From: Maratus speciosus
Taxonomy: Eukaryota > Arthropoda > Arachnida > Araneae > Salticidae
Reading direction: 5' to 3'
Assembly (NCBI GenBank): GCA_963932465.1
Contig: OZ010795.1
Coordinates: 517,023,451-517,087,450 of the forward strand
Length of the DNA stretch: 64,000 nt
A program made the position numbers and the translations under genes. Positions 22,511 through 33,209 of this stretch are shown one piece after another. A model generated the notes under the pieces. The model searched no databases, was not told the origin of the DNA, and was given only the letters and a program-made list of their open reading frames with translations. The first letter of the stretch is position 1, and every line of letters begins with the position of its first letter.

Positions 22511-23308
22511 GGGAATCCAAGTAAATTAAATTGTGAATAAAAGTAACATGATACAATGCTTAGATTATTGTATTTTATTGATATTTTCAACAAAAGGGTT
22601 CCCAGTGGTCATTTTGCCGAAAATTATAGTTGATAAATCAATCGAAATGGCTATATCTGTTATAAAATAACGTAAACAACTCGCAAATTAAAAGAAAATA
22701 ACTGTTATTTGTTTAATTTAAAAAAAAAGAATCAAAAACCTTTTTAATGCGAGATAAAATTTATAAAATGAAAATATTTAATTTAAATATGAAAGGAATG
22801 TTTATAAAACTTGAAAAATAAATTAGTATGAAAGAAGCAATTGATACATTATTTGGCGATTTTTCGCTTCGCCAGGTTAATAAAAATGTGCCTGAAAAAA
22901 ACTTGAAGAAATAAAATTTAAGTAACAGTCTTTTAGTCCTTCTTTTTTTTTTTTTTTTATTCAATTTAATTATCATTTTTATGTAATTTTCCCATCCTAT
23001 GTCTTACAGGAGAAAGGCTTTATTTGTGAGTTACATGCTATTTAATTATTACCTTGGTCGCCCAACAATGCAATTTTAAGCCACAATGGCAGAAGCGTGA
23101 AATAAGCCAGGCGAAGGTCGCAATTTTTTTTTTTTTTTTTAAGTATAGGAGAACATTTCGGAGTAAATCTTTATATTCAAATGTAAATTATATAAAAAGG
23201 AGTTAAAATTATAACTATGTAGTCAAGTATTTAAATTTTAATGTAAAAATGTGCCATATACACACATATTTTATAATCTTCGATAATCAAGCCACCACCA
23301 AATGACAT

Positions 23309-23524
23309 TGTGGCAGCCGCAGAAAGGCAAGGGAGAAAATTCTTCGTTCGGAATGGCACCTGGCCAGAGCCGTTGTCATAGCAGCGCAGACGAAAATGTT
23401 TACATTGCGTTTTTGTGTGTTCGAATACGAGGAGTGTCAGAATCGACGTTTATCAATGTTCTACGAATAAAGGTAGTAAAGTGTTTTTTTGTGAGTGATT
23501 ATATTATACGAGCGACTCACCACA
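23309..23524 (+). repeat. 5' LTR of the gypsy element
   Basis: 216 bp, starts TGTGGCAGCC and ends CTCACCACA. It carries the promoter for the genomic RNA; AATAAAGG near 23,467 is a likely polyadenylation signal in its R/U5 region. It is 215/216 identical to the 3' LTR. Confidence 0.95.
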
Positions 23525-23525
23525 A

Positions 23526-23540
23526 TGGTGACCATGGACT
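23526..23540 (+). other. Probable primer binding site
   Basis: TGGTGACCATGG begins one base after the LTR. A TGG start complementary to a tRNA CCA end is usual here. The next bases resemble the TGGCGACC arginine-tRNA type, but the exact tRNA cannot be named without the host tRNA set. Confidence 0.6.
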
Positions 23541-23760
23541 GTTCTTATATAGAGCATCAGCCTTCCTAGATGAGTTGGAATGTTATCCGATCATCTTCAT
23601 CTTTCAAAGAATACATCGTTCTACAGCGGCTCGATGGAAAGCAGATAAGTTCTTCTGAGTCATTTTCCTGATATTTTTTCTGTTATTTTATTAGAAAAAT
23701 TTAACTCGCGAATTTATTTTGGTTTGATTGTACTATTTTATATATTTATTACCATAAATC

Positions 23761-24534
23761 ATGTCTAGTGTCGATGCTGTTCAAATTCCATTATATAACA
23801 GATCAGATCCTGCGCTATGGTTTGTGATGTGCGAAAGCACATTTGCTTTAGCTACCCCCAAAGCAATATCAGAATCTGTTACAAAATATAATTATATAGT
23901 TTCGCATCTTCCACCCCATGTTGCACCAATCATTCGTGATATTTTAATGCAACCAGATGCTACTGACCCTTATGGTGTCTTAAAAAAGGAATTAATTGCG
24001 CGCTCAGGTGAATCATCCCAGCAAGAGATACGACAGCTCTTGTCTGGAGAAGAACTAGGAAATCGGAAACCTTCAGATTTATTACGTAGTATGAAACGTC
24101 GCGCGGAATCCCTAAATGTTCCAGACAATTTAATGTTAGAATTGTTTTTGCAACGATTACCAAATTCTGTTCAGACAATTTTAGCGGCTGTTTCTGAATT
24201 AACCCTTGATAAAGCAGCGGAAATTTCAGATCGTATTTCAGAAGTTACCCCTTCCCCAGCTTCTGCAATTGCCGTGTCCTGCTCGAATGAACAGGCGATA
24301 GAGGGTAAATTATTGAAAGAAATCGAAAAATTAAATAAGCGCATCGATCAGCTTGCTGTTTCACGTGGTCGGTCCCCATACCGCAGAAACTGGAGTAAAC
24401 CTCGAGGGCGAAGTAATAGTGATAATCGGGATTCAAGTATCTGTTGGTATCATAGACGATTTGGAAAAAAATGTAGGGAAGAAAAATGCATAAAGCCGTG
24501 TTCTTGGGCGGGAAACGAAACCAGCAAAGAGTAG
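23761..24534 (+). CDS. gag: Gag polyprotein of the gypsy element
   Basis: This 257-residue structural protein would assemble the cytoplasmic particle and package the element RNA. The N-terminal part ([11 protein letters not shown], residues about 12-22) and the helical middle ([14 protein letters not shown]..., [16 protein letters not shown]...) follow the capsid pattern of arthropod gypsy Gags. Residues about 200-226 are basic (RGRSPYRR..., [13 protein letters not shown]). The tail ends in a cysteine/histidine cluster C228-x2-H231-x6-C238-x4-C243-x3-C247 rather than the classic CCHC knuckle. The ATG at 23,761 is the first good start after the leader and begins a frame with no upstream extension in family style. 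The last 58 bases overlap the open pol frame, and pol is reached by a -1 shift. The reading frame is intact. Confidence 0.92.
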   Translation: MSSVDAVQIPLYNRSDPALWFVMCESTFALATPKAISESVTKYNYIVSHLPPHVAPIIRDILMQPDATDPYGVLKKELIARSGESSQQEIRQLLSGEELGNRKPSDLLRSMKRRAESLNVPDNLMLELFLQRLPNSVQTILAAVSELTLDKAAEISDRISEVTPSPASAIAVSCSNEQAIEGKLLKEIEKLNKRIDQLAVSRGRSPYRRNWSKPRGRSNSDNRDSSICWYHRRFGKKCREEKCIKPCSWAGNETSKE

Positions 24535-27500
24535 AGGCGACTTATTCTTTGCCTCAACAGTCACGTCGCCGGTTCATTAGAGACCGGACTACAAATGTTT
24601 CTTTTCTGGTCGACACCGGTTCGGACGTGTCAATCCTTCCTGCCAACAATGTACAAAAACGGAATCCACCCGTACAAACGCTTTTGGCTGCTAATTCTTC
24701 CCCTATAAATGTTTATGGTCAACAAACCCTTTCTCTAGATTTTAAGTTAAGACGAAAATTTAATTGGACTTTTCTAGTGGCAAATGTTAGTACACCAATT
24801 TTGGGAGCAGATTTTCTCCATAATTTCGAATTGGTTCCAGATCTCCGCCACAAATGTCTAAGAGATTTAAAAACAAAATTTGAAACAACAGGTCACATGA
24901 AATGTGCATTAATTCATTCAGTAAAAACAATCAATATTGATAATATATATAATGAACTTCTTAAACAATTCCCATCTATTACAAAATTACCAGATCCCAA
25001 TCAGCCTGTCAAACACAACACAATGCATTTTATTTCAACAAAAGGACCTCCAGTTGTGGCAAAACCCCGCAGGTTGGCTCCGGATCGCCTGAAAATTGCT
25101 AAAACAGAATTTCAAAATATGATACAACTCGGACATTTAAGACCTTCACGTAGCAACTATGCATCACCTTTGCACATGGTTCCAAAAAAGGGAACTTTGG
25201 AATGGAGACCTGTAGGTGATTATCGTGCCTTGAATGCGCAAACCAAAAAAGACAGATACTCGATACCATGTATAGCTGATTTTACTGCTAATTTACGTGA
25301 CACTAAAATTTTTAGTCGACTTGACCTCATCAAAGCATATCATCAAATACCAATCAATCCTGATGATATTCCCAAAACAGCGATATGCACACCTTTTGGA
25401 TTGTTCGAAAGCACACGCATGCAATTTGGCTTATGCAATGCGTCTGCAACATTTCAGAGATTCATAGATGAGGTAATACGTGATTTACCAGGCGTCTATG
25501 CTTTCGTCGATGATATACTCATAGCCTCTAAAAATGCCGAGGAGCATTATCATCATTTAAAAGCACTATTTTCCAAATTAGCAGAATATGGTTTGTGCAT
25601 AAATGTATCCAAGTGCACATTTGGTAAACCTACCATTGATTTCTTAGGATTTCGAATATCTGAACATGGTATTCAACCACTTCCAGATAAAGTTAAATGC
25701 ATAATCGATTTTCCGCAGCCCACAACCTTATCTCAACTTCGAAGATTTTTGGGTATGTTTAATTTTTATAGGTCTTTCATATATCAAGCTGCACACATAC
25801 TTGCGCCTTTAGTGAAATTGTTAGAAGGCCATACAAACAAAAAGAAATCTCGTTCCCGTGTTCCTAAAACAGAACCCCTTAATTGGAACGAAGATGCTGA
25901 AAAAGCTTTCGTAGCTGCCAAAAATACAATATCTCAGGCTGCTCTTTTACGGCACCCTATTCCAGGCGCTCAGTTGAGTATATGGGTTGACGCCTCAGAT
26001 GTCGCGATCGGCGGCACCCTTATGCAGTTTTATCAGGAACGTTATGAACCTTTAGCATTTTTTTCCATGAAATTAAACAACAGTCAGCGGAATTGGTCAA
26101 CATATGACCGGGAATTATTTTCTATTTATTCGGCAATAAAAAAATTTCGGCACATGCTAGAGGGGAGAATTTTTCAAATTTATACTGATCAAAAATCGCT
26201 AATTTATGCATTTAAGCAAAATCCCCATAAATGTTCGCCGCGGCAATCACGCCATTTAGATTACATTTCCCAATATTCCACTGACATTAGACATGTACCA
26301 GGTTCCGAAAACATTGTTGCAGATTGCCTCTCAAGAATTGAAATTGATTCTATTTCAAAATCTCCAATCTTAAATTTTGAGGAATTCGCAAAAGCTCAGG
26401 AAAATGATTCAGAGCTACAGAACCTGCATAATAGTACATTGCTCAAATTGGAATTGAAACCTTGCCTCATTTCTGATTGTAGCCTACTATGTGATACTTC
26501 AACAGGTACGCCTCGACCCTTAGTTCCTAGTTTCTTTCGTCGGCTGATATATGAACATTTGCACAACCTAGCCCATCCAGGCATAGCAGCTACCACAAAA
26601 CTAATTTGTTCCAGATACGTATGGCCAAATATGAAACGAGACATCAAAAACTGGGTTCGTGGCTGTGAGAAGTGTCAAAAATCAAAAATACAGAGGCACA
26701 CCAAAGCACCTCTTGGCACGTTCTCTCTTCCTGATGCACGTTTTTCCCAAATACATATAGATATCGTAGGTCCCTTGCCTCCATCTGACGGTTTCAGCTA
26801 TCTTTTAACGATGATTGACCGATTTAGCAGATGGCCAGAAGCCGTACCTATATCTGATACACAAGCTAAAACAATTTGTAGTGCCATATTAAAGCATTGG
26901 ATATCAAGATTTGGTTGCCCTTCGCTCATAACCACGGATCAAGGCCCACAAATGCGATCAGCAATATTTGATGAATTTACGAAAATTATGGGAACACAGA
27001 AGATCCGCACAACGGCATATCATCCGATATCGAATGGCATTATCGAAAGATTTCATCGACATTTAAAGTCATCCATCAAAGCTCACGAAACCAGTAGGTG
27101 GACTGAAATATTACCGATAGTTTTACTAGGCATTCGCACAGCAGTGAAGGAAGATATACAAGCTTCTTGCGCTGAGCTTGTCTACGGCACTACGTTGAGA
27201 TTGCCCTGTGATATGCTGGATGAATACAAGATCCGACCTTTCAACGATAACTTCGTCACGCAACTACGAAACACCATGCGGCAGTTAAGTCCAGTTGCTA
27301 CATCATCTCACTGCCAAGAGAAGTTCTATATACACCCTTCCTTGACATCTTGTTCACACATCTTTCTAAGAGTGGATCATGTACAACCTCCATTGTGTCA
27401 ACCATATACTGGTCCTCACAAAGTCCTAAGTAGAACTGGGAAAACTATAACAATCGAGCTTAATGGTCGTAAGTCTACGGTATCAATAGATCGAGTGAAG

Positions 27501-27671
27501 CCAGCTCATTTGATTTCTACTTCAGACTTGTCCACGAAAACTGTTCCAGAGAACTCTAAATTAAAACTCTCTCTTAAAGCGGACAGTAACCCTGACCAAA
27601 CAAAAACTGTCACACGTTCGGGCAGACATGTCCATTTTCCTAAAAAACTGGCATCTTATATTACTTACTGA
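24486..27671 (+). CDS. pol: Pol polyprotein: protease, RT, RNase H, integrase
   Basis: The enzyme polyprotein would be made as a Gag-Pol fusion through a -1 shift, so the ATG at 24,486 is only the first Met of the open frame (open from 24,477). Numbering from that Met: aspartic protease with DTGSDVS at 43-49; reverse transcriptase from about 175 to 440 with catalytic D280 (FSRLDL) and FVDD at 340-343; RNase H with D502, E543, D568 and D613; integrase zinc finger with H693, H697, C727 and C730; integrase core with D759, D818 and E854, the last two spaced as D(35)E; a GPY/F-like TGPHKVL at about 975-981 and a basic tail. Its 1,061 residues are typical for gypsy pol. No stop or frameshift interrupts it and every key residue is present, so the enzyme set is probably functional. 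There is no chromodomain and no env. Confidence 0.95.
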   Translation: MHKAVFLGGKRNQQRVEATYSLPQQSRRRFIRDRTTNVSFLVDTGSDVSILPANNVQKRNPPVQTLLAANSSPINVYGQQTLSLDFKLRRKFNWTFLVANVSTPILGADFLHNFELVPDLRHKCLRDLKTKFETTGHMKCALIHSVKTINIDNIYNELLKQFPSITKLPDPNQPVKHNTMHFISTKGPPVVAKPRRLAPDRLKIAKTEFQNMIQLGHLRPSRSNYASPLHMVPKKGTLEWRPVGDYRALNAQTKKDRYSIPCIADFTANLRDTKIFSRLDLIKAYHQIPINPDDIPKTAICTPFGLFESTRMQFGLCNASATFQRFIDEVIRDLPGVYAFVDDILIASKNAEEHYHHLKALFSKLAEYGLCINVSKCTFGKPTIDFLGFRISEHGIQPLPDKVKCIIDFPQPTTLSQLRRFLGMFNFYRSFIYQAAHILAPLVKLLEGHTNKKKSRSRVPKTEPLNWNEDAEKAFVAAKNTISQAALLRHPIPGAQLSIWVDASDVAIGGTLMQFYQERYEPLAFFSMKLNNSQRNWSTYDRELFSIYSAIKKFRHMLEGRIFQIYTDQKSLIYAFKQNPHKCSPRQSRHLDYISQYSTDIRHVPGSENIVADCLSRIEIDSISKSPILNFEEFAKAQENDSELQNLHNSTLLKLELKPCLISDCSLLCDTSTGTPRPLVPSFFRRLIYEHLHNLAHPGIAATTKLICSRYVWPNMKRDIKNWVRGCEKCQKSKIQRHTKAPLGTFSLPDARFSQIHIDIVGPLPPSDGFSYLLTMIDRFSRWPEAVPISDTQAKTICSAILKHWISRFGCPSLITTDQGPQMRSAIFDEFTKIMGTQKIRTTAYHPISNGIIERFHRHLKSSIKAHETSRWTEILPIVLLGIRTAVKEDIQASCAELVYGTTLRLPCDMLDEYKIRPFNDNFVTQLRNTMRQLSPVATSSHCQEKFYIHPSLTSCSHIFLRVDHVQPPLCQPYTGPHKVLSRTGKTITIELNGRKSTVSIDRVKPAHLISTSDLSTKTVPENSKLKLSLKADSNPDQTKTVTRSGRHVHFPKKLASYITY
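24510..24516 (+). promoter_or_regulatory. Candidate -1 frameshift heptamer G GGA AAC
   Basis: In gag phase the codons GGA (24,511-24,513) and AAC (24,514-24,516) follow a G, giving the classic X XXY YYZ slippery site, 16 bases before the gag stop (24,532). The pol phase is open from 24,477, so a slip here enters pol. Possible downstream stem: GGCGAC (24,536-24,541) with GTCGCC (24,565-24,570). An A7 heptamer upstream (24,465-24,471) is also in phase, but the -1 frame then meets TAG at 24,474. Confidence 0.7.
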
Positions 27672-27872
27672 AATTGTTGATAAATTGTTCATTTTGCATA
27701 CTACACATTATGCCTATATTTTGTTATATATTGCAATTTTATTTCATGTAAATATCCTTGTAATTTTTCTCCACAAGCGTGGATTCTGACACAGATAGTC
27801 AAAAAAAAAAAAAAAAATAGTATACACTTGTATATCGTTTCTTCGGTACCCTACGTCACTGGGGGCATACTC
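27672..27872 (+). other. 3' untranslated region and polypurine tract of the gypsy element
   Basis: About 200 bp between the pol stop and the 3' LTR, with an A-run at about 27,801-27,817. The best purine tract is TGGGGGCATA at 27,860-27,869, a few bases before the LTR. It is short and interrupted, so it is only a candidate. No env-like frame. Confidence 0.6.
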
Positions 27873-28088
27873 TGTGGCAGCCGCAGAAAGGCAAGGGAGA
27901 AAATTCTTCGTTCGGAATGGCAGCTGGCCAGAGCCGTTGTCATAGCAGCGCAGACGAAAATGTTTACATTGCGTTTTTGTGTGTTCGAATACGAGGAGTG
28001 TCAGAATCGACGTTTATCAATGTTCTACGAATAAAGGTAGTAAAGTGTTTTTTTGTGAGTGATTATATTATACGAGCGACTCACCACA
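27873..28088 (+). repeat. 3' LTR of the gypsy element
   Basis: 216 bp, TGTGGCAGCC...CTCACCACA, one substitution from the 5' copy (CAGCTGGCC here, CACCTGGCC there). Followed by the acat target duplication. Confidence 0.95.
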
Positions 28089-28926
28089 ACATATTTACTA
28101 TATTATTGAAAGTTTTGTTGACACAGATGTCATATACGCTCCATGGTTCAAAATGGGCTCCAAAATGGCGTTATTTTGCCTGACATGGTAACTCGGCTAT
28201 TGTTGTTATTAACAACTTATTATAATAACTTATTAATAAATATTAATAAGTTGTTTATTTACTTTTATTTTCTTTTTTACAGTTACATAAACTGTTTTGT
28301 TCTATAGACATTAATTAACCTTTTTATTATTTATTGCTATTTCCTTTTAAAACAATAGATAATAATTTAAATATATATATGTAACTGGTATTCGAAAACG
28401 GTGTTTTCACCAAATTGGCGTGAAAAAAAATCGCGCCAAACCCGGTACGTATCTATGCCTAATAGTTATTTACAATATTGTGATTACTTAGTATCAGGCA
28501 ACAGATTGAAGAGTATTTGGTATATTTTTAATATATGGGCTTTGGTGAGTTAGAGAAAATGACCTTGGCGAGTGAAGTGAATTTTACGTATATTTACTGG
28601 CAAACTATTTACTTTTCATATACATATAAGCATTTTTTTTTCAATATTTATTTTATTTATTTATATAAAGAAGAGCTATTTATCTACTTTTAAATACGAA
28701 CAGAAATAATTTGTGGTTCTACCTGATTATCCAATAGACCAAAAAAAATATCGCCAAACTATAAGATTAAATGCCAATAATGCGTGATCATAAATGTCAA
28801 ATTTACTTGACATTAAACACTTTACACGTGTTTGTTACGTCATCAGGTGATTTTTAATTTTAACAGGTTTTTTGCAATTCGTGCTGTTTTTTTACGTACC
28901 CTGGCAACACCGGGCAAGTTAGCTAG

Positions 28927-29110
28927 TAAATAATAATAAAAAAAAGAACCACTATGAAAGACTTAAACCGCACTAGGCGTCGAATTAAAATAAAACAACG
29001 AACATATCAAAATATGTGGACAAATTCGCCAATCAAATGATGAGCAAACTCGAATAATATACATTCAAGAAAGTTTAAATTTATTGAATGAACCCATAAG
29101 TTTGAGATAA
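28927..29110. repeat. Dispersed repeat fragment after the Helitron
   Basis: 28,960-29,100 matches 21,290-21,430 (GACTTAAACCGC/TGACGTCGAAAAG region, AACGAACATATCAA / AACGAACGTATCAA, GAGCAAA). It seems that related repeats lie on both sides of the Helitron insertion, though they are not simple flanking halves. Confidence 0.5.
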
Positions 29111-30639
29111 TCTCGCTATTCTGAAAAAAAGTAACTAACGCTGTCACCGGCGCCGGTTTTGAATTTTTTGTGACCGGAGGTCTTTCTTCCCCCTCACTGA
29201 CAAGCCCGTGTTAATACTTTCACTAAGCTCCAGGTTTCACTGCAATGCAAGCAATATTTAAAGTAATATAATTCTATTGATTTAATGTATTTTTAATACA
29301 TTGAACAGTGATTAATACTTCCAAGGATTGCATTCATATTCGTTATTAAGTTTTTTTTTATAAAATGTTCAAAGAATCATTTTTTTTTTTAGCATTTAAA
29401 ATAAAATGTAGAGAAAACAACATTACAGTTTTGCCCTTTTCCAAGACAGTCGGAGGGTTAATATTAAGAAAACTATTGCATACAAAAATATGAAAATCGG
29501 TGGAATTATAGAGAAATGTGTGAAAAACATGATGATGCAGACAGTTTTCAAATGGAAGAATTATTTAATGTTACAGTTGGTCAAAATCGTTCCATATAAC
29601 AGTTTTATAGGAGAAAAAACTATGCATAGGAATTTAATCATTTTTAGATCCTTTTATACATTAGAAGATTCCGTTGTGCGGACTGAATTTATTTTTTCAA
29701 TTTGACTTATTTTTTGAGGTTTTATTTCTATTTTAAATTCAAATTTTCAGCATTTCGAGAGATATTTTTACAACGTTTAGAAAAGGCTATTATTTTAAAT
29801 TGTTGCCAAATTTAAAAACAGCGTAAAGAATAATATTTCCTTCAATTAAAAAAATTATTTACACGTGACTATTACAAAAAGAAAAAAACTTTAAAATGGG
29901 AATTAAATGATTACGTATGAAAAGCAGGAAAATATTGATAATTACGTTCTAAAAACTACATTTACAAGTGAATTTTAAAAGAGAAAGAAAATTGTAAAAT
30001 AATAAATTCCTTAATATGCGCTAAAAATCATAAATGGAGGATATTACGTCATATTTAAAATTGCCAAACTATAATATTGCCAAACAGTTTAAATTTAAAA
30101 ATATATTTGCGCGAGATATTTATTTCATATTTTGAGATAATCTATTTAAACTATTGTTGAGAATTCTAAAACAGCGCAAATAATATTTCCTTTCTAACAA
30201 CAACAGTATTTTCACGTGAATATTAAAAAGAGAAAGAAAACTTTGGTGAAAATTATGTCAGATTTAAAATGATACATTTAAAATGTCTTATTTAAAAAAA
30301 AAAAAAAAAAACTTTCTTATGGCGCTGTTAAAAAATACCGGAAGACAAAGACTGTTTACTTAATTCATTTTATATTAGCTTATTTTCACATGTTTCACTC
30401 ATCTGATTTAATCAAAGCCGAAAACAATATGTTAACAGGGAGGTCGTCACTGTTTTCTTTTTAATTATAATTCATTCTTCCGAAAAATTTTTATGCCGAT
30501 CAAATTAACTGAACGGGGGTTGACGAGCGTAGCTGGAAAGGGGGTCAGAGCCCACTAGTTCTCTAAAAATTATAGTAATTTGTGAGGAAACAAATATACA
30601 TAGACTCTCAAAATGTGATGAGACAATATACGAAATTGA
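29111..30639. other. AT-rich spacer with weak internal repeats
   Basis: GTGA.TATTA.AAAGAGAAAGAAAA-type phrases recur near 29,870, 29,965 and 30,225, and TTGCCAAA near 29,805 and 30,062, suggesting an old tandem duplication. An A-run lies at 30,295-30,310. Reading frames here (71 and 83 codons) show no domain. Confidence 0.4.
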
Positions 30640-31109
30640 AGAACAACGAGAGAACTTAGATATAAGTTTTAAATTCTTATTTTCTAAATTTAATTTGAAT
30701 AATGTTGTAGAACATGTAAATAAGGAATGAAAATCTTGTAGCAATTTTTTAAACATTGATTCACCTGGAAATTTTTGTGTCTTTTTTCAAGATATATTCA
30801 TAAAATTTGCAATAAAACATTTTTTTCGTTAAAATAATATCGTATTGCATTTTAGCTCCTCATATGCCATTTCTTTCAGACAACAATAAATGTGTCGTCA
30901 CTAAGAAATAACGTTTCTCCGTTACATAAGCCAGCCGTAAAGCGAAGATGGTGCATCATTGTACAGTTAAAACTGATAATCTCTACTGCAATTTTTAAAA
31001 CTTCTAAGCACCAGACATTTTCAACTTTTACACCTTCGTATAGGGAAAATAAAGTACTTTTAACTGCAATTTGTTTGAAAAGTGCATCTCATTTTATTTT
31101 TGAGATGTT

Positions 31110-31140
<31 letters not shown>

Positions 31141-31555
31141 TTATTTGTATTTTTCAATCCCATTTCCGTAATGGTGGCAACTGAAGTACTCCCTTTCTGT
31201 CGAAAGTAAAAGGAAAACAGTAGATTACTATGTCTTGCTGTTGCCATTTTCTCATAAAAACTGGAAAAAAATTATTAAAATATGTATTGAAAAAATATAA
31301 GAGCTATTTCAAACTATATTTAATTTTAAGTATCCATATTAATATTACAAACAAATGAAGACATATAAGTCATTAGTGCCTTCATTAGATGGACGATTTT
31401 TTTTCCGAGTTTTGTGATATTGCTTTTTGCTAGGTTTGTGTGTTATTCCGCGAAGTGCCTAAAAATTTAGAGTGTCTTTATAGAAGAGCAATGACCTTTT
31501 AGGTTTAAATAATATTTATTAGGGAGTTAGACTAACCAATATAAGATGCGTTTTC
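30640..31555 (+). repeat. Dispersed repeat, copy 2
   Basis: 30,660-30,830 matches 21,420-21,590 and 30,845-31,480 matches 10,255-10,960, in order. The copy stops at the CACTG element at 31,558 and appears to resume at about 37,500 (ATCGAGGGCGGGACTAAATT against ATCGGGGGCGACACTAAATT near 11,085). The unsplit 10-11 kb copy serves as an approximate empty site. Confidence 0.6.
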
Positions 31556-31859
31556 TACACTGCAAATAGAAGCGTCTTAAATTTAGACACATATGTGACT
31601 GAAAAAGAATTTTAGACACTTAAGTGTCTTAATCTGAAAAGTAAGACATTATAGATGCCTTAATTTAAGATACATAAGCGTCTTACTATGACCATGGTGT
31701 AAACGAACTGAGAATGATAATCTAAAACATCCGCAAACGTCTTATTTTAAGCCACTTCATTGCTTTAAACGTGTCTTAATTTAAGACGTTTTCATTCTTC
31801 CGACGCAATAACCACCAAGGGGCACTGCCAGTCGCGCATGCGTTTTAGATGTCTTCGTT

Positions 31860-33027
31860 CAAAGTTGGTATACGTTGTAATTCAAACAAAGTTTGTTTTT
31901 ATGTACGCGTGTATTTTAATTCGTTTTTCGCGGAATGTGAAGTTCTGTGATTTAAATTCGTATTCACTTGGATTATTTATTTATTGAATACATACATCTG
32001 ACGTGCGTGCTTGACATCAAATGTCTCTTAGAAGCTGTCGTCGATATAAGGGCGGGATAGACATAGAACAGAAGTAGACGACGATTGAAGATTACACCCG
32101 GAAATTCTACAAAGCGTGTGCAATGGACATAGTGTTAAATCGTATTAATTCATATCAATAATATTGTGTTATTCATCTTCGTCCTGTCGAAGCTAGCAAA
32201 AGAAAAGAAACTTTTGTCTGGCGGGTCCTATTTTGAGGATGAAACATTTCATTCTTTAAATATGGCTAGTTGGATATATTATGGGATTTCGTACTAAAAT
32301 GATGCAAGCCTTTCTCCTTCACTGGGGTAGTTTTTGAAATTTCAAATCGAGGAATTTTTCTTGCCTCTTGCAGCAACTGAAGTAAGTGCCATAATTTCTT
32401 TATAGTGCTAAAATTATTGTATTTTATGATTTTATTTATTGTACTAAACAAAATCCTGCATGAAATTTAATTAGTTTTGAATCTGTTCGCAAAAAACCCC
32501 ACTAATTCTAGAAGTATATATTTTTAAACTTATGACGTTGTTTTTTATTACGAATTATATATTCAATGTCAGTTCTTAGTTTCAATGGATAATTCTTATC
32601 TCACAGTAAACGACGGTCACAATGAAGTAAAGAAAAAAAACTTTGAAAGATGACCTAATGCTTTCTTACTTCCTGGCATAAAACCGCAGATTAAAAAAAG
32701 ATAAATAAAGTACATAAGACTCGTCTATTATGTGAAGCTGCCTGTAAAAACATACATATGTATTTGATTTGCAATCAACTCTAATACTGATTTTTTGATT
32801 ACTTTTAATAAAAAAAGTAATTTGAAATTTATAATGGGAAAAAGTAGAAACCTATAACTAGATTTCGTATTTAAAATTGTGGTAACTTTATTTATATGCA
32901 CTTATACGAAAAATACAAAAATGACAGATGTTACTGTATATATTTAAGACGAAAGAAGTTTGGAAACTATAAGTTATTTTTTCCTCATGTTTTTAATATA
33001 GAATATGTACTTATTTGTTTTTATTGA
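31860..33027. other. Left internal region of the GTGTCT element
   Basis: A less AT-rich stretch (31,990-32,250) with no long frame. An 8-nt segment between an acceptor-like CTTGCAG and a donor-like GTAAGTG near 32,375-32,385 is probably chance. CGCGCATG occurs both here (31,835) and after the second left end (33,280), supporting duplication of the element's left part. Confidence 0.4.
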
Positions 33028-33209
33028 TACACTGCAAATATAGGCGTCTTAAATTTAGACACATAAGTGACTGAAAAAGAATTTCAGTCACTTAAGCGTC
33101 TTAATCTGAAAATTCAGACACAATAGATGTCTTAATTTAAGATACATAAGTGTCTTAGTATGATCATGGTATATACGAACCGAGAAATATGTTGGAATTA
33201 TCTACGAAG

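Larger units (their letters stand above)
23309..28088 (+). mobile_element. Intact Ty3/gypsy LTR retrotransposon, 4,780 bp
   Basis: Two 216-bp LTRs (TG...CA) bound a leader, gag, pol in the -1 frame and a short 3' region. A 4-bp duplication acat flanks it (23,305-23,308 and 28,089-28,092). The LTRs differ at one base (C at 23,361 against G at the matching site of the 3' LTR), so the insertion is recent. All catalytic residues visible in protease, RT, RNase H and integrase are kept. No envelope frame follows pol. The domain order PR-RT-RH-IN is Ty3/gypsy. The integrase ends in a GPY/F-type module without a chromodomain. It lies inside a Helitron, so it is the younger of the two. Confidence 0.95.
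21882..28926 (+). mobile_element. Non-autonomous Helitron interrupted by a gypsy element
   Basis: The 5' end is TCTATAATAATAAAG, preceded by host A (21,881). The 3' end is a short GC-rich hairpin (CCCTGG / CCGGG around 28,899-28,914), then CTAG (28,923-28,926) and host T (28,927). TC...CTRR with insertion between A and T is the known Helitron signature. Removing the LTR element leaves about 2.3 kb, too short for Rep/helicase, and no such frame is seen. The body carries TTGGCG palindromes, a GCTTCGCCAGG phrase and segments shared with 18.2-19.2 kb. It would be mobilised by an autonomous Helitron elsewhere. Confidence 0.75.

Noticed and set aside
23302..23658. 118-codon frame over the 5' LTR and leader (and the matching 88-codon frame at 27,917)
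   Set aside because: The frame lies in LTR sequence and recurs only because the LTR is duplicated.
24465..24471. A7 heptamer as the gag-pol frameshift site
   Set aside because: A -1 slip there meets TAG at 24,474 in the pol phase.
27672..27872. Possible env gene after pol
   Set aside because: Only about 200 bp before the LTR and no frame with signal peptide or membrane segment.
32372..32390. 8-nt micro-exon between CTTGCAG and GTAAGTG
   Set aside because: Signals this short occur by chance and no neighbouring exons were found.
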